The notes below the pieces were generated by a model. It worked only from the letters and a program-made list of their open reading frames with translations, had not been told where the DNA came from and did not search any database. From Maribellus sediminis (GTDB lineage: Bacteria; Bacteroidota; Bacteroidia; Bacteroidales; Prolixibacteraceae), in assembly GCF_011799805.1 (NCBI RefSeq), contig NZ_WXUB01000002.1, positions 1,054,001 through 1,118,000 of the forward strand: a stretch of 64,000 bases of DNA, given 5' to 3'. Below are positions 1-8,118 of the stretch, one piece after another (the first letter of the stretch is position 1; every line of letters begins with the position of its first letter). A program made the position numbers and the translations under genes.

Positions 1-44
1 TAATGAATGAATGGACATTTAGTTTTGAACTAAGAATTTGAAGT

Positions 45-431
45 TTACGCGTGAACCGCTTTAACGTGCTCAACTACCATGTCGGTTTCTCTTGTGAACT
101 CATCATAATCGAGTTGAAGTCCATTTACATAAGCACTCCATCCTGATGTTGACTTGGCAAAATGCAGAGCTTCTTCAATTTCTTCTTCAGTCGCACCATG
201 TAATTTAGCTATTTCCGTATGAAAATAAGCGCAATAACGGCACTTAGTTACAGCTGAAATAGCTATTCCAATCAATTCACGGTACTTGTTTGGCACAGCA
301 CCTTCTGCCAAATGAATACTTTTAAATAGCTCCCACTCTAACTCAATTGTTGCTTCCGGTACTGCTTTGAACATTGATGGAACAAGTCCAAACATTTGTT
401 CGATTTCATTAAATACTGTTTCCTTACTCAT
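45..431 (-). CDS. AhpD-like / carboxymuconolactone decarboxylase family protein
   Basis: A 128-residue protein of the AhpD-like fold, the family of small alkylhydroperoxidase and carboxymuconolactone decarboxylase proteins. The redox motif is visible near residues 63-70 as KCRYCAYFH: a CxxC pair followed by a histidine, as in AhpD-type proton-relay sites. Length is normal for a single-domain member. The start is supported by a strong GAGGAGG site just upstream of the ATG, which is unusual for this phylum. It is the first gene of the window on this strand, so its upstream neighbour is the 560-base intergenic region. Family assignment is firm; a peroxidase function is inferred and the substrate is unknown. 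Confidence 0.85.
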   Translation of the reverse strand: MSKETVFNEIEQMFGLVPSMFKAVPEATIELEWELFKSIHLAEGAVPNKYRELIGIAISAVTKCRYCAYFHTEIAKLHGATEEEIEEALHFAKSTSGWSAYVNGLQLDYDEFTRETDMVVEHVKAVHA

Positions 432-648
432 TTTAGTTCCTCCTCTTAAATAATTAATAATACATGGCTGAAATATAAGTTACAACTTATTTTAAAGACA
501 ATAAGATGTTTTATTCTAATAAATGTTAATTCACGCGTAAATAGGAGGTAACCCATCAAAGTTTTTTTTCATCGAATATTTATATCCTCAGTCAGATGAG
601 CTATTAAAAATTATCGTTGGAAAACTATTTTGAATAGAGAAGAAAAAT

Positions 649-740
649 GGGGAAAGCGATTGGACGCTTTTTGAAGATGATTGATAATTTACAAACCCCT
701 AAACACAAAACCAATCATAGATACAGAAGTCGCTTTCCCC
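649..740. repeat. 11-bp inverted repeat in a 558-base gene-free stretch
   Basis: The stretch 432-989 has no convincing gene. Its main structure is a perfect inverted repeat GGGGAAAGCGA (649-659) and TCGCTTTCCCC (730-740), 70 bases apart, with a nested pair GATTGG (658-663) and CCAATC (711-716). There is no T-tract, so it is not a standard terminator. It may be the ends of a degraded small mobile element or a structured RNA. I cannot decide which. Confidence 0.45.
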
Positions 741-989
741 TTGCACTTATTTAAACCAACAACCAGGCCACAAAAGCTTAACTTCTGAACCTAAACAGTT
801 TAACAAAATTGTAATTTTCGAGGACGTCTCTCTCTGGGAAATTTTTGCTAAAATGGGGCTGTATGAGTCGAAAATAGGCACCCAAACTAGCTTTACAATT
901 ATTAACATACTTATTAGTATTTTATTTTGAATTTTGTTGTTCAGCTGCGATTAAAACCTTAACTTGATTCATACTAAAGATATTAAGAC

Positions 990-1799
990 ATGTTTAACCT
1001 ATTTAAAAAACTAAGTGGTGTTTTGATTATTGTAGCAGTAATTGGAATGCAATCCTGCGATAAGGATGATAGTATTTTAGAAACTGCGGAAACGCAGACT
1101 GAACTAAAAAATGCTGTGATGAATACGTTTTACAGCCAAAGCGTTTCTGTTGGAAATGGAGTGGCACGAGCCTGGATTAAAACGACAAAAACAGGCGATC
1201 CTCTTGAAGTTGGAATAGATTTAAGCGGTAAGGCTTTAATGAATTTACCTGAAGAACCTGTTCAATATGTTCTTCCTCTTCCCAAAAACAAGGGGAACCA
1301 CTTTTATAACCATGTTCTTTTCGATTGGAATCCTGTAGGGCATGAACCTCCGGGAGTATACGATTTGCCTCATTTCGACTTTCACTTTTATATTACCTCG
1401 ATTGAAAAACGAGAAGCAATTCCACCAATGAATCCTCCGTATTTTGATCCTGCTCCTGACAGTATGTACATACCTGCAAATTACATGGAACTTCCTGGTT
1501 TAGTTCCGGCAATGGGTGCACATTGGGTTGACTCAACTTCATCAGAATTGCCTCCGATCCTCGAAAAATTCACAAAGACATTCATTTGGGGATCACATAG
1601 CGGTGAATTTATTTTCTGGGAACCAATGATTACCAGAGAATATCTTATGACTATGCCAAATGATACTATTCCAATACCTCAACCTGAAGCCTATCAAAAA
1701 GATGGTTGGTATGCAATGGATTACGTAATTACCTATTCCACCAGACCCGAAAAATACACAATTGCCCTGGTCAATTTGGAATATAAACAGGCACAATAG
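990..1799 (+). CDS. Secreted lipoprotein resembling DUF5602/TTHB210-like proteins
   Basis: A 269-residue protein with a lipoprotein signal peptide: a hydrophobic segment and then a cysteine at about residue 23 (MQSCDKD). The mature part is rich in His, Pro and aromatic residues, including HEPPGVYDLPHFDFHFY near residues 118-134. That stretch recalls the DUF5602/TTHB210-like family; this is a recollection of the motif and was not searched. Such histidine spacing could bind a metal, which is inference. It stands alone between a gene-free stretch and its own terminator, so it is probably monocistronic. No function is known to me. Confidence 0.7.
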   Translation: MFNLFKKLSGVLIIVAVIGMQSCDKDDSILETAETQTELKNAVMNTFYSQSVSVGNGVARAWIKTTKTGDPLEVGIDLSGKALMNLPEEPVQYVLPLPKNKGNHFYNHVLFDWNPVGHEPPGVYDLPHFDFHFYITSIEKREAIPPMNPPYFDPAPDSMYIPANYMELPGLVPAMGAHWVDSTSSELPPILEKFTKTFIWGSHSGEFIFWEPMITREYLMTMPNDTIPIPQPEAYQKDGWYAMDYVITYSTRPEKYTIALVNLEYKQAQ

Positions 1800-1866
1800 T
1801 TTTATTAGATACAGATATTGTATGTAAAACCATGGTTCTACAACAATTTACGTGTATTCCTACATT

Positions 1867-1903
1867 AAAGGTCACTCAGTTGCTGTGACCTTTATTTTTT
1901 TTT
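1867..1903 (+). terminator. Rho-independent terminator of the 990-1799 gene
   Basis: Nine-base stem AAAGGTCAC (1867-1875) with GTGACCTTT (1885-1893), nine-base loop, then a run of T (1895-1903). It lies 68 bases after the stop codon. Confidence 0.9.
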
Positions 1904-2165
1904 AGAAATACAAGGATAATTCAATAACGTAATGAAAGTAAGTAACTAAATTACAACGCATATCGAAGTAAAATTTGCATATTCCTTCAATCCCATAATT
2001 GAACAACAAGAGGACTGGAATTCCAAATCGGGGAAAGCCTACAGCCCAACTACGAACATAAACACCTATATTTCTGCATGTTACAATTAAGGCATCATAT
2101 TTGCAATTATTAATCCACTGCTTGGACGCAGATTAAACACAATTCTAAACTTAAAAAAACACATC

Positions 2166-2261
2166 ATGAAAACTCTATTGTTAGTTGCCCTTTTTTTAGC
2201 CTTTGTTGGTTTGTTAACTGCTGTTGTCTATTTCTTCAAGTTAGTTAATAACCATAAGTAG
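2166..2261 (+). CDS. Candidate 31-residue single-pass membrane protein
   Basis: An ATG opens 31 codons (MKTLLLVALFLAFVG at the start) that are almost entirely one hydrophobic helix, ending in a short basic or polar tail (KLVNNHK). It lies in the 697-base space between two genes. It resembles the tiny one-helix proteins that accompany larger membrane complexes, but no partner is obvious here. There is no clear ribosome-binding site, which is common in this phylum. Chance cannot be excluded for so short a frame; conservation would decide. Confidence 0.4.
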   Translation: MKTLLLVALFLAFVGLLTAVVYFFKLVNNHK

Positions 2262-2359
2262 CTAAACTGTTTGGCTAAATCTTTATTGTTAGTTAAGCAA
2301 AAGGCATGTGTTGACATCCTTTTACCAGAAGTAATACCACCTGATTTGGTACAACAAAA

Positions 2360-2400
2360 CAGAACTGTATCAAAGTTGGCAAATTCTGAATACAGTTCTG
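2360..2400. repeat. 11-bp perfect inverted repeat
   Basis: CAGAACTGTAT (2360-2370) and ATACAGTTCTG (2390-2400) are perfect inverted copies 19 bases apart, with no T-tract after them. The hairpin lies about 124 bases before the lipoprotein gene at 2524, so it may be part of that gene's leader or an operator. Apart from this and the small frame at 2166, I see nothing in 1904-2523. Confidence 0.4.
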
Positions 2401-2523
2401 CATATTGATTATTATTCAGTAAATCCCTTTGTGTTTCAGGTAGTTATTTCGTAACTTAATGTTTCCGTTTTCGACCGGGTTAATTGTGATTTTCAGATGA
2501 TTACGAACCAAAAATCAACCGTT

Positions 2524-2985
2524 ATGAAAATCTTATATCCGCTACTTCTTCTGTTTCTGTTGGTTTGTTGTTCAACCACAAACAATCTGTACGATGAAAC
2601 ATTTGACAATGCCTTAATAGGCCAAAGTGAAATGAAAATTTATTCCAGAATGGGGCAACCAAGCAGAACAGAACCTGTTAAAGGCGGGGGAAAGATTCTG
2701 GTTTACGAATTCGACAGTAAAGGTATGTTTTTAACGCCTTACAGATCTGCAATCAAGTATGATCCTTCTATGAATGCTGTAGGAGAACCGCAAGGATGGA
2801 CTTTTACGTTTGGCGAACATTTAGCCGCAAACGATCCTCAATATACAATATACGATACAAAAGTATCCTACTTCAAGGTATATCTGAATAAAGAAGGAAT
2901 ATGCACCAGGTACGAACAAAATATGCCACGCGAACAGCTAGACATTTACCATGAACGTTTCAAATACTTTCAATCAAACCAATAA
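2524..2985 (+). CDS. Small SmpA/BamE-like lipoprotein
   Basis: A 153-residue lipoprotein. I chose the ATG at 2524 because it opens a classic signal sequence (MKILYPLLLLFLLVCCSTT) with the lipobox cysteine near residue 17; an in-frame ATG 27 bases earlier would only add charged residues. The segment IGQSEMKIYSRMGQPSR looks like the opening of BamE/SmpA-fold domains, where a short helix is followed by a G-x-P-x-R turn and strand pairs. The function is unknown. Two small membrane proteins follow closely on the same strand and probably share its transcript. Confidence 0.65.
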   Translation: MKILYPLLLLFLLVCCSTTNNLYDETFDNALIGQSEMKIYSRMGQPSRTEPVKGGGKILVYEFDSKGMFLTPYRSAIKYDPSMNAVGEPQGWTFTFGEHLAANDPQYTIYDTKVSYFKVYLNKEGICTRYEQNMPREQLDIYHERFKYFQSNQ

Positions 2986-3012
2986 GTTTCACAGATGAAA
3001 AAACCAAAGTAA

Positions 3013-3444
3013 ATGAAACAGGAAACGAATAACTATTCAGAATACAGCGCCTTATTGAAATACAATTATATCGCCTGCATCGTTGGGATTATTTATACAG
3101 GACTGGTAACAGCATTTTTGTATGGTTTTCGAAATTTTGGCGCAGCACCAGAACTGACAATGTTTGAAAGGACAGTAGAATTCTTTGCTTTTTTTGGTCC
3201 GTTACTTTTGCTAACAATAAACTTTGTAATTTCGTTGGAATGGAAATTAACAGGGGGAATAATTTACATTGTCTTAAGCCTGGCTATAATTGCCTATATT
3301 CTGATACTTGAACATGGTCCGGGAACGAATTACATTTTTTTAATTTCCGCACCAGTTGATGTGCTTTTTTTAGTATCCGGAATCTTCTTCATCAAAATTC
3401 ATAGAAATAAATCAAACAGAATAAACAAGGATCATGATGAATGA
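3013..3444 (+). CDS. Four-helix membrane protein of unknown function
   Basis: A 143-residue protein with four predicted hydrophobic segments at roughly residues 16-36, 52-73, 79-97 and 108-127, and a short basic C-terminus. I do not recognise a family. Its end overlaps the next gene by 11 bases, and the two products have the same size and topology, so translational coupling and perhaps hetero-oligomer formation are likely. Confidence 0.6.
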   Translation: MKQETNNYSEYSALLKYNYIACIVGIIYTGLVTAFLYGFRNFGAAPELTMFERTVEFFAFFGPLLLLTINFVISLEWKLTGGIIYIVLSLAIIAYILILEHGPGTNYIFLISAPVDVLFLVSGIFFIKIHRNKSNRINKDHDE

Positions 3445-3838
3445 AGAGCAAAATCACCCCATAAAAAGAGAGTCCACACTCATGCAGGAAATTCTGCAAG
3501 TGTTGTCATTCCTGGTTATCATTGCATATCTGATTTTATATGTAAATGAATTTCATGACTTTGGATTCAAAGCTTTTCACTCTTCCTTTTATATTCACAT
3601 TCTAATGTTTCTTTGGCTTATTTTTGGCTTGCTCATATCGTCTAAAAATCTTGTTATCTCAGGCATCATTTTTATTTCCTGGTACATCCTTCTTATCACA
3701 ATAGGAAGAGTACAGAATATTACACAACCAATTTTAACGATGATGCTCTTTGGATTTATTTTGGGAATACCAATCTTAATCCTTGGCGTTCTGTTCCTTA
3801 TTAATGGGACTATAATAAAAAAAAGCAAATGGGATTAA
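3434..3838 (+). CDS. Four-helix membrane protein, partner of the preceding gene
   Basis: A 134-residue protein with four hydrophobic segments after a charged N-terminal stretch. It may start at either of two adjacent ATG codons (3434 or 3437). It overlaps the previous membrane protein gene by 11 bases. Sequence similarity between the two is weak by eye, but size and layout match (for example NEFHDFGF here beside YGFRNFGA there), suggesting an old duplication. The function is unknown. Confidence 0.6.
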   Translation: MMNEEQNHPIKRESTLMQEILQVLSFLVIIAYLILYVNEFHDFGFKAFHSSFYIHILMFLWLIFGLLISSKNLVISGIIFISWYILLITIGRVQNITQPILTMMLFGFILGIPILILGVLFLINGTIIKKSKWD

Positions 3839-3850
3839 TTTGTAATCCCG

Positions 3851-3898
3851 ATTGCAAAACAAAATGAACAGGAACTTCGTCAAGCGAAGCCCCTGTTC
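3851..3898 (-). terminator. Hairpin between convergent genes, terminator of ssb
   Basis: GAACAGG (3866-3872) pairs with CCTGTTC (3892-3898), and inside it CTTCG (3875-3879) pairs with CGAAG (3885-3889). On the minus strand the stem is followed by the T-rich stretch ATTTTGTTTTG, so it should terminate the ssb transcript. On the plus strand no T-tract follows. Confidence 0.65.
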
Positions 3899-3922
3899 GG
3901 AGAAAGCTAATTTGCAAAAGAC

Positions 3923-4264
3923 TTAATTAGCGACTTTGTCCAATAATAACATTGAGTTCACCACAATTTCGGTCATGTATTGTTTTTCGCCGTTTTTGTC
4001 TTCCCACGAACGGTTGGTAAGCTTTCCTTCAATACTTACTTCAGATCCTTTTTTGAGGTATTTTTCTGCAATTTCGGCTTGTTTGCCCCAGGCTACCAAA
4101 CGGTGCCAGGTAGTTTCACTTTGTTTTTCGCCACGGCTGTCGCGATAAATTTCGTTGGTTGCTATTGTGAAATGAGCAACTGTTTTTCCACTGTCCAACT
4201 TTCTTACTTTTGGGTCGTCTCCCAAATGGCCGAGAAGCCTGACGCTGTTTCTTAGTGCATTCAT
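3923..4264 (-). CDS. ssb: Single-stranded DNA-binding protein, short form
   Basis: A 113-residue Ssb with one OB fold. It starts MNALRNSVRLLGHLGDDP and carries the conserved HRLVAWGKQAEIAEKYLKKG core near residues 53-72 and the EGKLTNRSWEDKNG strand turn. It ends soon after the OB fold (LLLDKVAN). The acidic C-terminal tail with a DxxxPF tip, through which the housekeeping Ssb recruits other replication proteins, is missing. This short form is common in Bacteroidota as a second Ssb, so it probably acts in repair, recombination or competence beside a full-length copy elsewhere. That role is inference. Confidence 0.9.
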   Translation of the reverse strand: MNALRNSVRLLGHLGDDPKVRKLDSGKTVAHFTIATNEIYRDSRGEKQSETTWHRLVAWGKQAEIAEKYLKKGSEVSIEGKLTNRSWEDKNGEKQYMTEIVVNSMLLLDKVAN

Positions 4265-4375
4265 GATGTGTAATTTTTAGTTATTAAATGTAGGGCTGTG
4301 TCTTTTGTCCAAGCCCCTGAACGAAATGTTGATTCAAAGGTATATGCACTTCCTAGGATTATCCGGTGGTTAAAT

Positions 4376-4415
4376 GTTTGTAATCGATTATAAACGTTTG
4401 TAAGCGTTTACAAAC
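4376..4415. promoter_or_regulatory. Two tandem 20-bp palindromes, LacI-family-like operators
   Basis: GTTTGTAATCGATTATAAAC (4376-4395) and GTTTGTAAGCGTTTACAAAC (4396-4415) stand head to tail with exactly 20-base spacing. The second contains TGTAAGCGTTTACA, which fits the LacI/GalR-type operator pattern with its central CG. The first differs from that pattern at one position. They lie between the divergently placed ssb and the secreted-protein gene at 4522, and the second overlaps the likely -33 element. No LacI-family gene is in the window. Confidence 0.6.
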
Positions 4416-4428
4416 GGATATATTTTTG
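4397..4428 (+). promoter_or_regulatory. Bacteroidota-type promoter for the 4522 gene
   Basis: TTTG (4397-4400) and TATTTTTG (4421-4428) match the -33 TTTG and -7 TAnnTTTG elements of this phylum, with a 20-base spacer. The -33 element lies inside the second palindrome, so a bound repressor would block it. The start codon is about 94 bases downstream. Confidence 0.55.
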
Positions 4429-4521
4429 TATATTAGAGCGTTAATAATTTTCACTCCGAATATTCTGAAAAAATAAATTACTTACATATTCTGGTTATAA
4501 GCAATATTGAAAACAGACCAA

Positions 4522-5193
4522 ATGAAAAAATACTTATTTCTTATTAGTTTGATTGTTACTTCTAATATTATACTTGGACAAACAAAGGAATGCAATTGCT
4601 TTGCAGGGATAGGTTCGTCGGAAAATGATAAGCCAAGCTTAATTGTTGAACTCAGTAATGGAGTTAATCTTGCCGTTTGCGGTTATAAACACAAAGAAAT
4701 ATCCGATAAAGAAATAATAATTTCCGAGTTCAATATTTTTGATTGTAACACAGGAAACTCTTTGGCAGAATATGGTGCAGTTCGTACCTGTAATGTCAAA
4801 TTCGATTCAGGAAAATTATTCATCACAGAACTAATAGGTTTACATGTGGGAGAAAATTGGGAATGGCAATTAGTGCCTTTAAGTCAGGAACAAATAACAG
4901 GAAAGGATGAAGGAGTTGTTATTTCCCCTCCTAAATGCGTTTACGATAAGATTGATGTTCCTAACGCTAAGGTTGACAAGTTCATGGAAGAAGTTCAGGA
5001 ATTAAAAGGAAAAGGTTACAATAAAAACCATGACCTTATAATGAATAAGTTAACATACTTAGCGCTTAATGGAAACTCAAAAGCAAGAAACATATTAACT
5101 AATTTCGATACCTACTTTAATTGTACCCCTGACGGTGCTTTAGCTGAACAATGGAGTGATGCAATCTGGGCTGTGAGTTGGGTAAAAAAATAA
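4522..5193 (+). CDS. Secreted protein of unknown function
   Basis: A 223-residue protein. I chose the ATG at 4522, which opens a signal peptide (MKKYLFLISLIVTSNIILGQ); an in-frame TTG 15 bases upstream is less likely. The mature part starts with a Cys pair (KECNC) and has several further cysteines spread along its length, suggesting disulfides in the periplasm or outside the cell. The C-terminal half (about residues 145-223) looks helical. I recognise no domain. It has its own promoter with overlapping palindromes, so it is probably regulated separately from its neighbours. Confidence 0.6.
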   Translation: MKKYLFLISLIVTSNIILGQTKECNCFAGIGSSENDKPSLIVELSNGVNLAVCGYKHKEISDKEIIISEFNIFDCNTGNSLAEYGAVRTCNVKFDSGKLFITELIGLHVGENWEWQLVPLSQEQITGKDEGVVISPPKCVYDKIDVPNAKVDKFMEEVQELKGKGYNKNHDLIMNKLTYLALNGNSKARNILTNFDTYFNCTPDGALAEQWSDAIWAVSWVKK

Positions 5194-5352
5194 AAAACAT
5201 GGTTATAATGCAGTGTTAATTCAATAGCGGGCAGTGAATGTTCCAACGTTAAATTCTCGTCCAATTAAGGGTTCTTTTCGGATGGATAACCGCACATAAA
5301 TCCGCTATGAAACTTACACCAACCATTAATAAATCGATAAAAAACAGAACAA

Positions 5353-6285
5353 ATGCAAACAATTTTAGGAGCAGGAGGAGTAATAGGCGTTGAGCTGGCA
5401 AAAGCTCTGCCGGAATATACTGATAAGATCAGGCTGGTGAGCCGCAATCCGAAAAAAGTAAACGAAACAGATGAGTTGGTAAAAGCAGATCTGCTTAACA
5501 CAAACGAGGTGGATAAAGCAGTGGAAGCATCATCAGTGGTTTACGTAACGATTGGCTTTCCGTACAGTTACAAATTCTGGAAAGCTAACTGGCCGCCATT
5601 TATGCGCTCCGTCATCGACGCCTGTAAAAAACACAAAGCGAAACTGGTATTCTTCGACAACATTTATATGTACGATCAAAATTACCTGAACGGGATGACA
5701 GAAGAAACGCCTATCAATCCGCCAAGTAAAAAAGGTAAGGTAAGGGCTGAACTGGTAAAAATGATCATGCATGAAGTGAAACAAGGCAAACTTACCGCAT
5801 TGATTGCTCGCGCAGCCGATTTTTACGGACCGGGAATTGCAAATACCAGCATGTTTACCGAAACCGTTTTGAAACCTCTGAGCGAAGGCAAAACGGCCAA
5901 TTGGATGGGAAAAGCCAATTACAAACATTCGTTTACTTACACGCCTGATGCTGGAAAGGCCACAGCCATTCTGGGGAATACCGAGTCGGCTTTTAACCAG
6001 GTTTGGCATTTGCCAACCGCCGGAAATCCGCCCACAGGAAAAGAATGGATTGAAAAAAGTGCAAAGGCCTTGGGCGTGAAACCAAAATTCAGGGAAGCCT
6101 CGAAATTCATGCTTAGGCTCATCGGCATTTTTATTCCGATTATGCGCGAAATGCCTGAAATGCTGTATCAGTACGACCGCGACTATGTATTTAACTCTGA
6201 TAAGTTCGAACAGGCATTTCAATTTACACCTATCTCTTACGAGCAAGGAATGAAAGAGATTATTGAAATCGATTATTCAGAATAA
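5353..6285 (+). CDS. NAD(P)-dependent epimerase/dehydratase-like protein
   Basis: A 310-residue extended short-chain dehydrogenase-like protein. The Rossmann glycine motif is at the very N-terminus (TILGAGGVIG, residues 3-12), followed by an acceptor strand ending in RLVSRNP. Further features are VFFDNIYMYD at about residues 98-107 and RAADFYGPG near residue 157. The usual catalytic YxxxK is not evident, so it may bind a nucleotide without acting as a classical epimerase. A zinc-ribbon protein gene begins one base after its stop, so the two form an operon. The substrate is unknown. Confidence 0.8.
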   Translation: MQTILGAGGVIGVELAKALPEYTDKIRLVSRNPKKVNETDELVKADLLNTNEVDKAVEASSVVYVTIGFPYSYKFWKANWPPFMRSVIDACKKHKAKLVFFDNIYMYDQNYLNGMTEETPINPPSKKGKVRAELVKMIMHEVKQGKLTALIARAADFYGPGIANTSMFTETVLKPLSEGKTANWMGKANYKHSFTYTPDAGKATAILGNTESAFNQVWHLPTAGNPPTGKEWIEKSAKALGVKPKFREASKFMLRLIGIFIPIMREMPEMLYQYDRDYVFNSDKFEQAFQFTPISYEQGMKEIIEIDYSE

Positions 6286-6286
6286 C

Positions 6287-6643
6287 ATGGAACAACGAAC
6301 CTGCCTCGAATGTGGCGAACCGTTAAAAGGACGGGCCGATCAGAAATTCTGCAACGACCTGTGCCGCAACGCCTACAACAATAAAAAGCTGGGCCGGGCA
6401 TCGAATTACGTGCGAAAGATCAACCGGTTGCTTAAAAAGAATCATGCCATTCTTAAAGAACTAAATCCGGATGATAAAACAACTACCTACCGAAGTGCAA
6501 TGGAAAAACAGGGATTTAGTTTCGACTATTTCACCAACACGTACATCACCAAAAGTGGCAGGGTGTACTACTTTGTTTACGATCAGGGCTATTCCGAACT
6601 CGAGAACAACAAATTTGTTTTGGTCCGGAAGGAAGATATTTAA
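6287..6643 (+). CDS. Small zinc-ribbon protein
   Basis: A 118-residue protein starting MEQRTCLECGEPLKGRADQK. The N-terminus carries CLECG, then KFCNDLCRNAYNN, a four-cysteine zinc-binding arrangement like the DUF2116-type zinc ribbons. The rest is basic and helical, then mixed strand. I preferred the ATG at 6287 to one 24 bases upstream because it falls one base after the stop of the preceding gene. It may bind nucleic acid, but no function is established. Confidence 0.75.
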   Translation: MEQRTCLECGEPLKGRADQKFCNDLCRNAYNNKKLGRASNYVRKINRLLKKNHAILKELNPDDKTTTYRSAMEKQGFSFDYFTNTYITKSGRVYYFVYDQGYSELENNKFVLVRKEDI

Positions 6644-6752
6644 AACGAACGCCGGAATTCAGAGAAAACACACAAAAATACTCACAGAAATTGGCGATAA
6701 ACATTGCATGAACAGCTAAATTGTTTAACATTGCAGGGCCAGTATTCCAGCT

Positions 6753-7574
6753 ATGAACTTAACATTTCTGAACAAATCATTTCCGCTACTCGATAGTAAA
6801 AAAGATCGTTACTTTCTTATTCTTTTTTGTTTTGCCTTTAGTGTTTTGTTTATCAACCTTTTTGTTCCCTTCAATATAAACCGATGGTTTTCCGATTCGG
6901 CCCTCATCCAATTCCTGCGATTGTCGAGCTATGGTTTTGTGGTTGCAATCGTTTTGCTGTTTAGCCAGTTCCCTTTACGCAAGTTTATTGGTGTTCAGGC
7001 ATTCAGTATAAAAACTTTTGCACTTTGGTTCGTGCTCGAAATTTCAACTACCAGCCTTGTTTATATTTTCCTGTATGGCAACCCGGTCGGAAATTTCGTA
7101 AACGACTTCTTTTTCTCGCTTCGATATACGTTTTTGGGAATCGCACTCCCCTATTCCGTGGCATTGCTTATTATCTATTACAAAACCCAGCGTTCGGAAT
7201 TAAAAGAACTAAAGGACACCAAAAACGAAGCAAGCGGGCTGATTTCGTTTAAAGACGAATACGAAAAAATCAGGTTCTCGGCACCTGCTGATCATGTTAT
7301 TCTGCTTGAGTCGACCGATAACTACGTAAGTGTGTATTACCTGGCCGATGGCAAGGAACAACGTACCCTCATCCGGAATTCCTTAAAGAACTTTGAAAGC
7401 GAACTCGATAAAAGGGGTTTCATTCGCTGCCACCGCTCGTTTATCGTGAACAGCCGGAATATTGAATTCGTGGAGAAAAAAGGAAAGAAAATTCTGATTC
7501 GTATGCAGCACGCCGATAAAATTATACCTGTTTCCGAAAAATACTCATCCCGGTTTTTAAGCTTTTTATCCTGA
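6753..7574 (+). CDS. Membrane-anchored LytTR-family transcription regulator
   Basis: A 273-residue protein with four N-terminal hydrophobic segments (about residues 20-40, 53-72, 86-110 and 120-142), a short linker, and a C-terminal LytTR DNA-binding domain (about residues 175-270). The domain is recognised by IRFSAPADHVILLESTDNYV, then RNSLKNFESEL and FIRCHRSFIVN. LytTR proteins bind pairs of short direct repeats. The membrane part probably senses an envelope signal directly, as there is no receiver domain. The next gene is a small secreted protein with a paralog at 9441, and these are natural candidates for its targets (inference). Confidence 0.85.
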   Translation: MNLTFLNKSFPLLDSKKDRYFLILFCFAFSVLFINLFVPFNINRWFSDSALIQFLRLSSYGFVVAIVLLFSQFPLRKFIGVQAFSIKTFALWFVLEISTTSLVYIFLYGNPVGNFVNDFFFSLRYTFLGIALPYSVALLIIYYKTQRSELKELKDTKNEASGLISFKDEYEKIRFSAPADHVILLESTDNYVSVYYLADGKEQRTLIRNSLKNFESELDKRGFIRCHRSFIVNSRNIEFVEKKGKKILIRMQHADKIIPVSEKYSSRFLSFLS

Positions 7575-7679
7575 CAGGGTTTCATTTATCCCCAAATACG
7601 CCGTATTGTCCCATTTTTTTTGAGAAGAAAAATTCTTACAACACATTTGTTAGCAATTAAACTTTTAAAATTTAAAGCG

Positions 7680-8054
7680 ATGAAGAAACTTTTGATTTTT
7701 GTTTTTATGATGGCTTTGCTGGCAGGATCGGCAAATACCTTAATGGCTGCAAATAATAATAAAACAGTTGTAGGCGAATGGAAATACCAAGTACCTACTG
7801 CTCCTTACGGCTATGAAAAAGGCGTGGTTGTAATCTCTGAAAAAGACGGAGAACTGACCGGTGAAGTCAAACTGGATGGTGGCTACAAAATGGAGTTAAA
7901 AAAGGTAACTTTTACCGACAACACATTAAAATTCGGTTTGTATGTCGATTACGAATACGTGAGTGTTACTTCAACCATCGATGGTAAAAAAATGGCAGGT
8001 ACGGTTAACAGTTCCGAAGGCACTATGAAATTAACCGCCGAGAAAATAAAATAA
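7680..8054 (+). CDS. Small secreted protein, paralog of 9441-9818
   Basis: A 124-residue protein with a signal peptide (MKKLLIFVFMMALLAGSANT) and a mature part that reads as one small beta-rich domain. It starts at VVGEWKYQV, continues through APYGYEKG and KFGLYVDYEYVSV, and ends near GTVNSSEGTMKLTAEK. It aligns along its whole length by eye with the protein at 9441-9818. I chose the ATG at 7680; an upstream in-frame TTG at 7620 only adds non-signal residues. It lies just after the LytTR regulator. The function is unknown; the shape recalls lipid- or ligand-binding small barrels, which is a guess. Confidence 0.75.
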   Translation: MKKLLIFVFMMALLAGSANTLMAANNNKTVVGEWKYQVPTAPYGYEKGVVVISEKDGELTGEVKLDGGYKMELKKVTFTDNTLKFGLYVDYEYVSVTSTIDGKKMAGTVNSSEGTMKLTAEKIK

Positions 8055-8071
8055 GTGAATCAATTCAGGAT

Positions 8072-8107
8072 AAAAAGCAGGGTGGAATACAGACATCCTG
8101 CTTTTTT
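8072..8107 (+). terminator. Rho-independent terminator after 7680-8054
   Basis: AAAAAGCAGG (8072-8081) pairs with CCTGCTTTTT (8097-8106), followed by T. It lies between convergent genes and can also serve the minus-strand propeller gene that ends at 8119. Confidence 0.9.
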
Positions 8108-8118
8108 GTTGCACCTAA

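Noticed and set aside
5533-6246. A 237-codon minus-strand frame
   Set aside because: It lies wholly inside the epimerase-like gene and has biased, unlikely composition (many Phe, His, Arg), a shadow of that gene.
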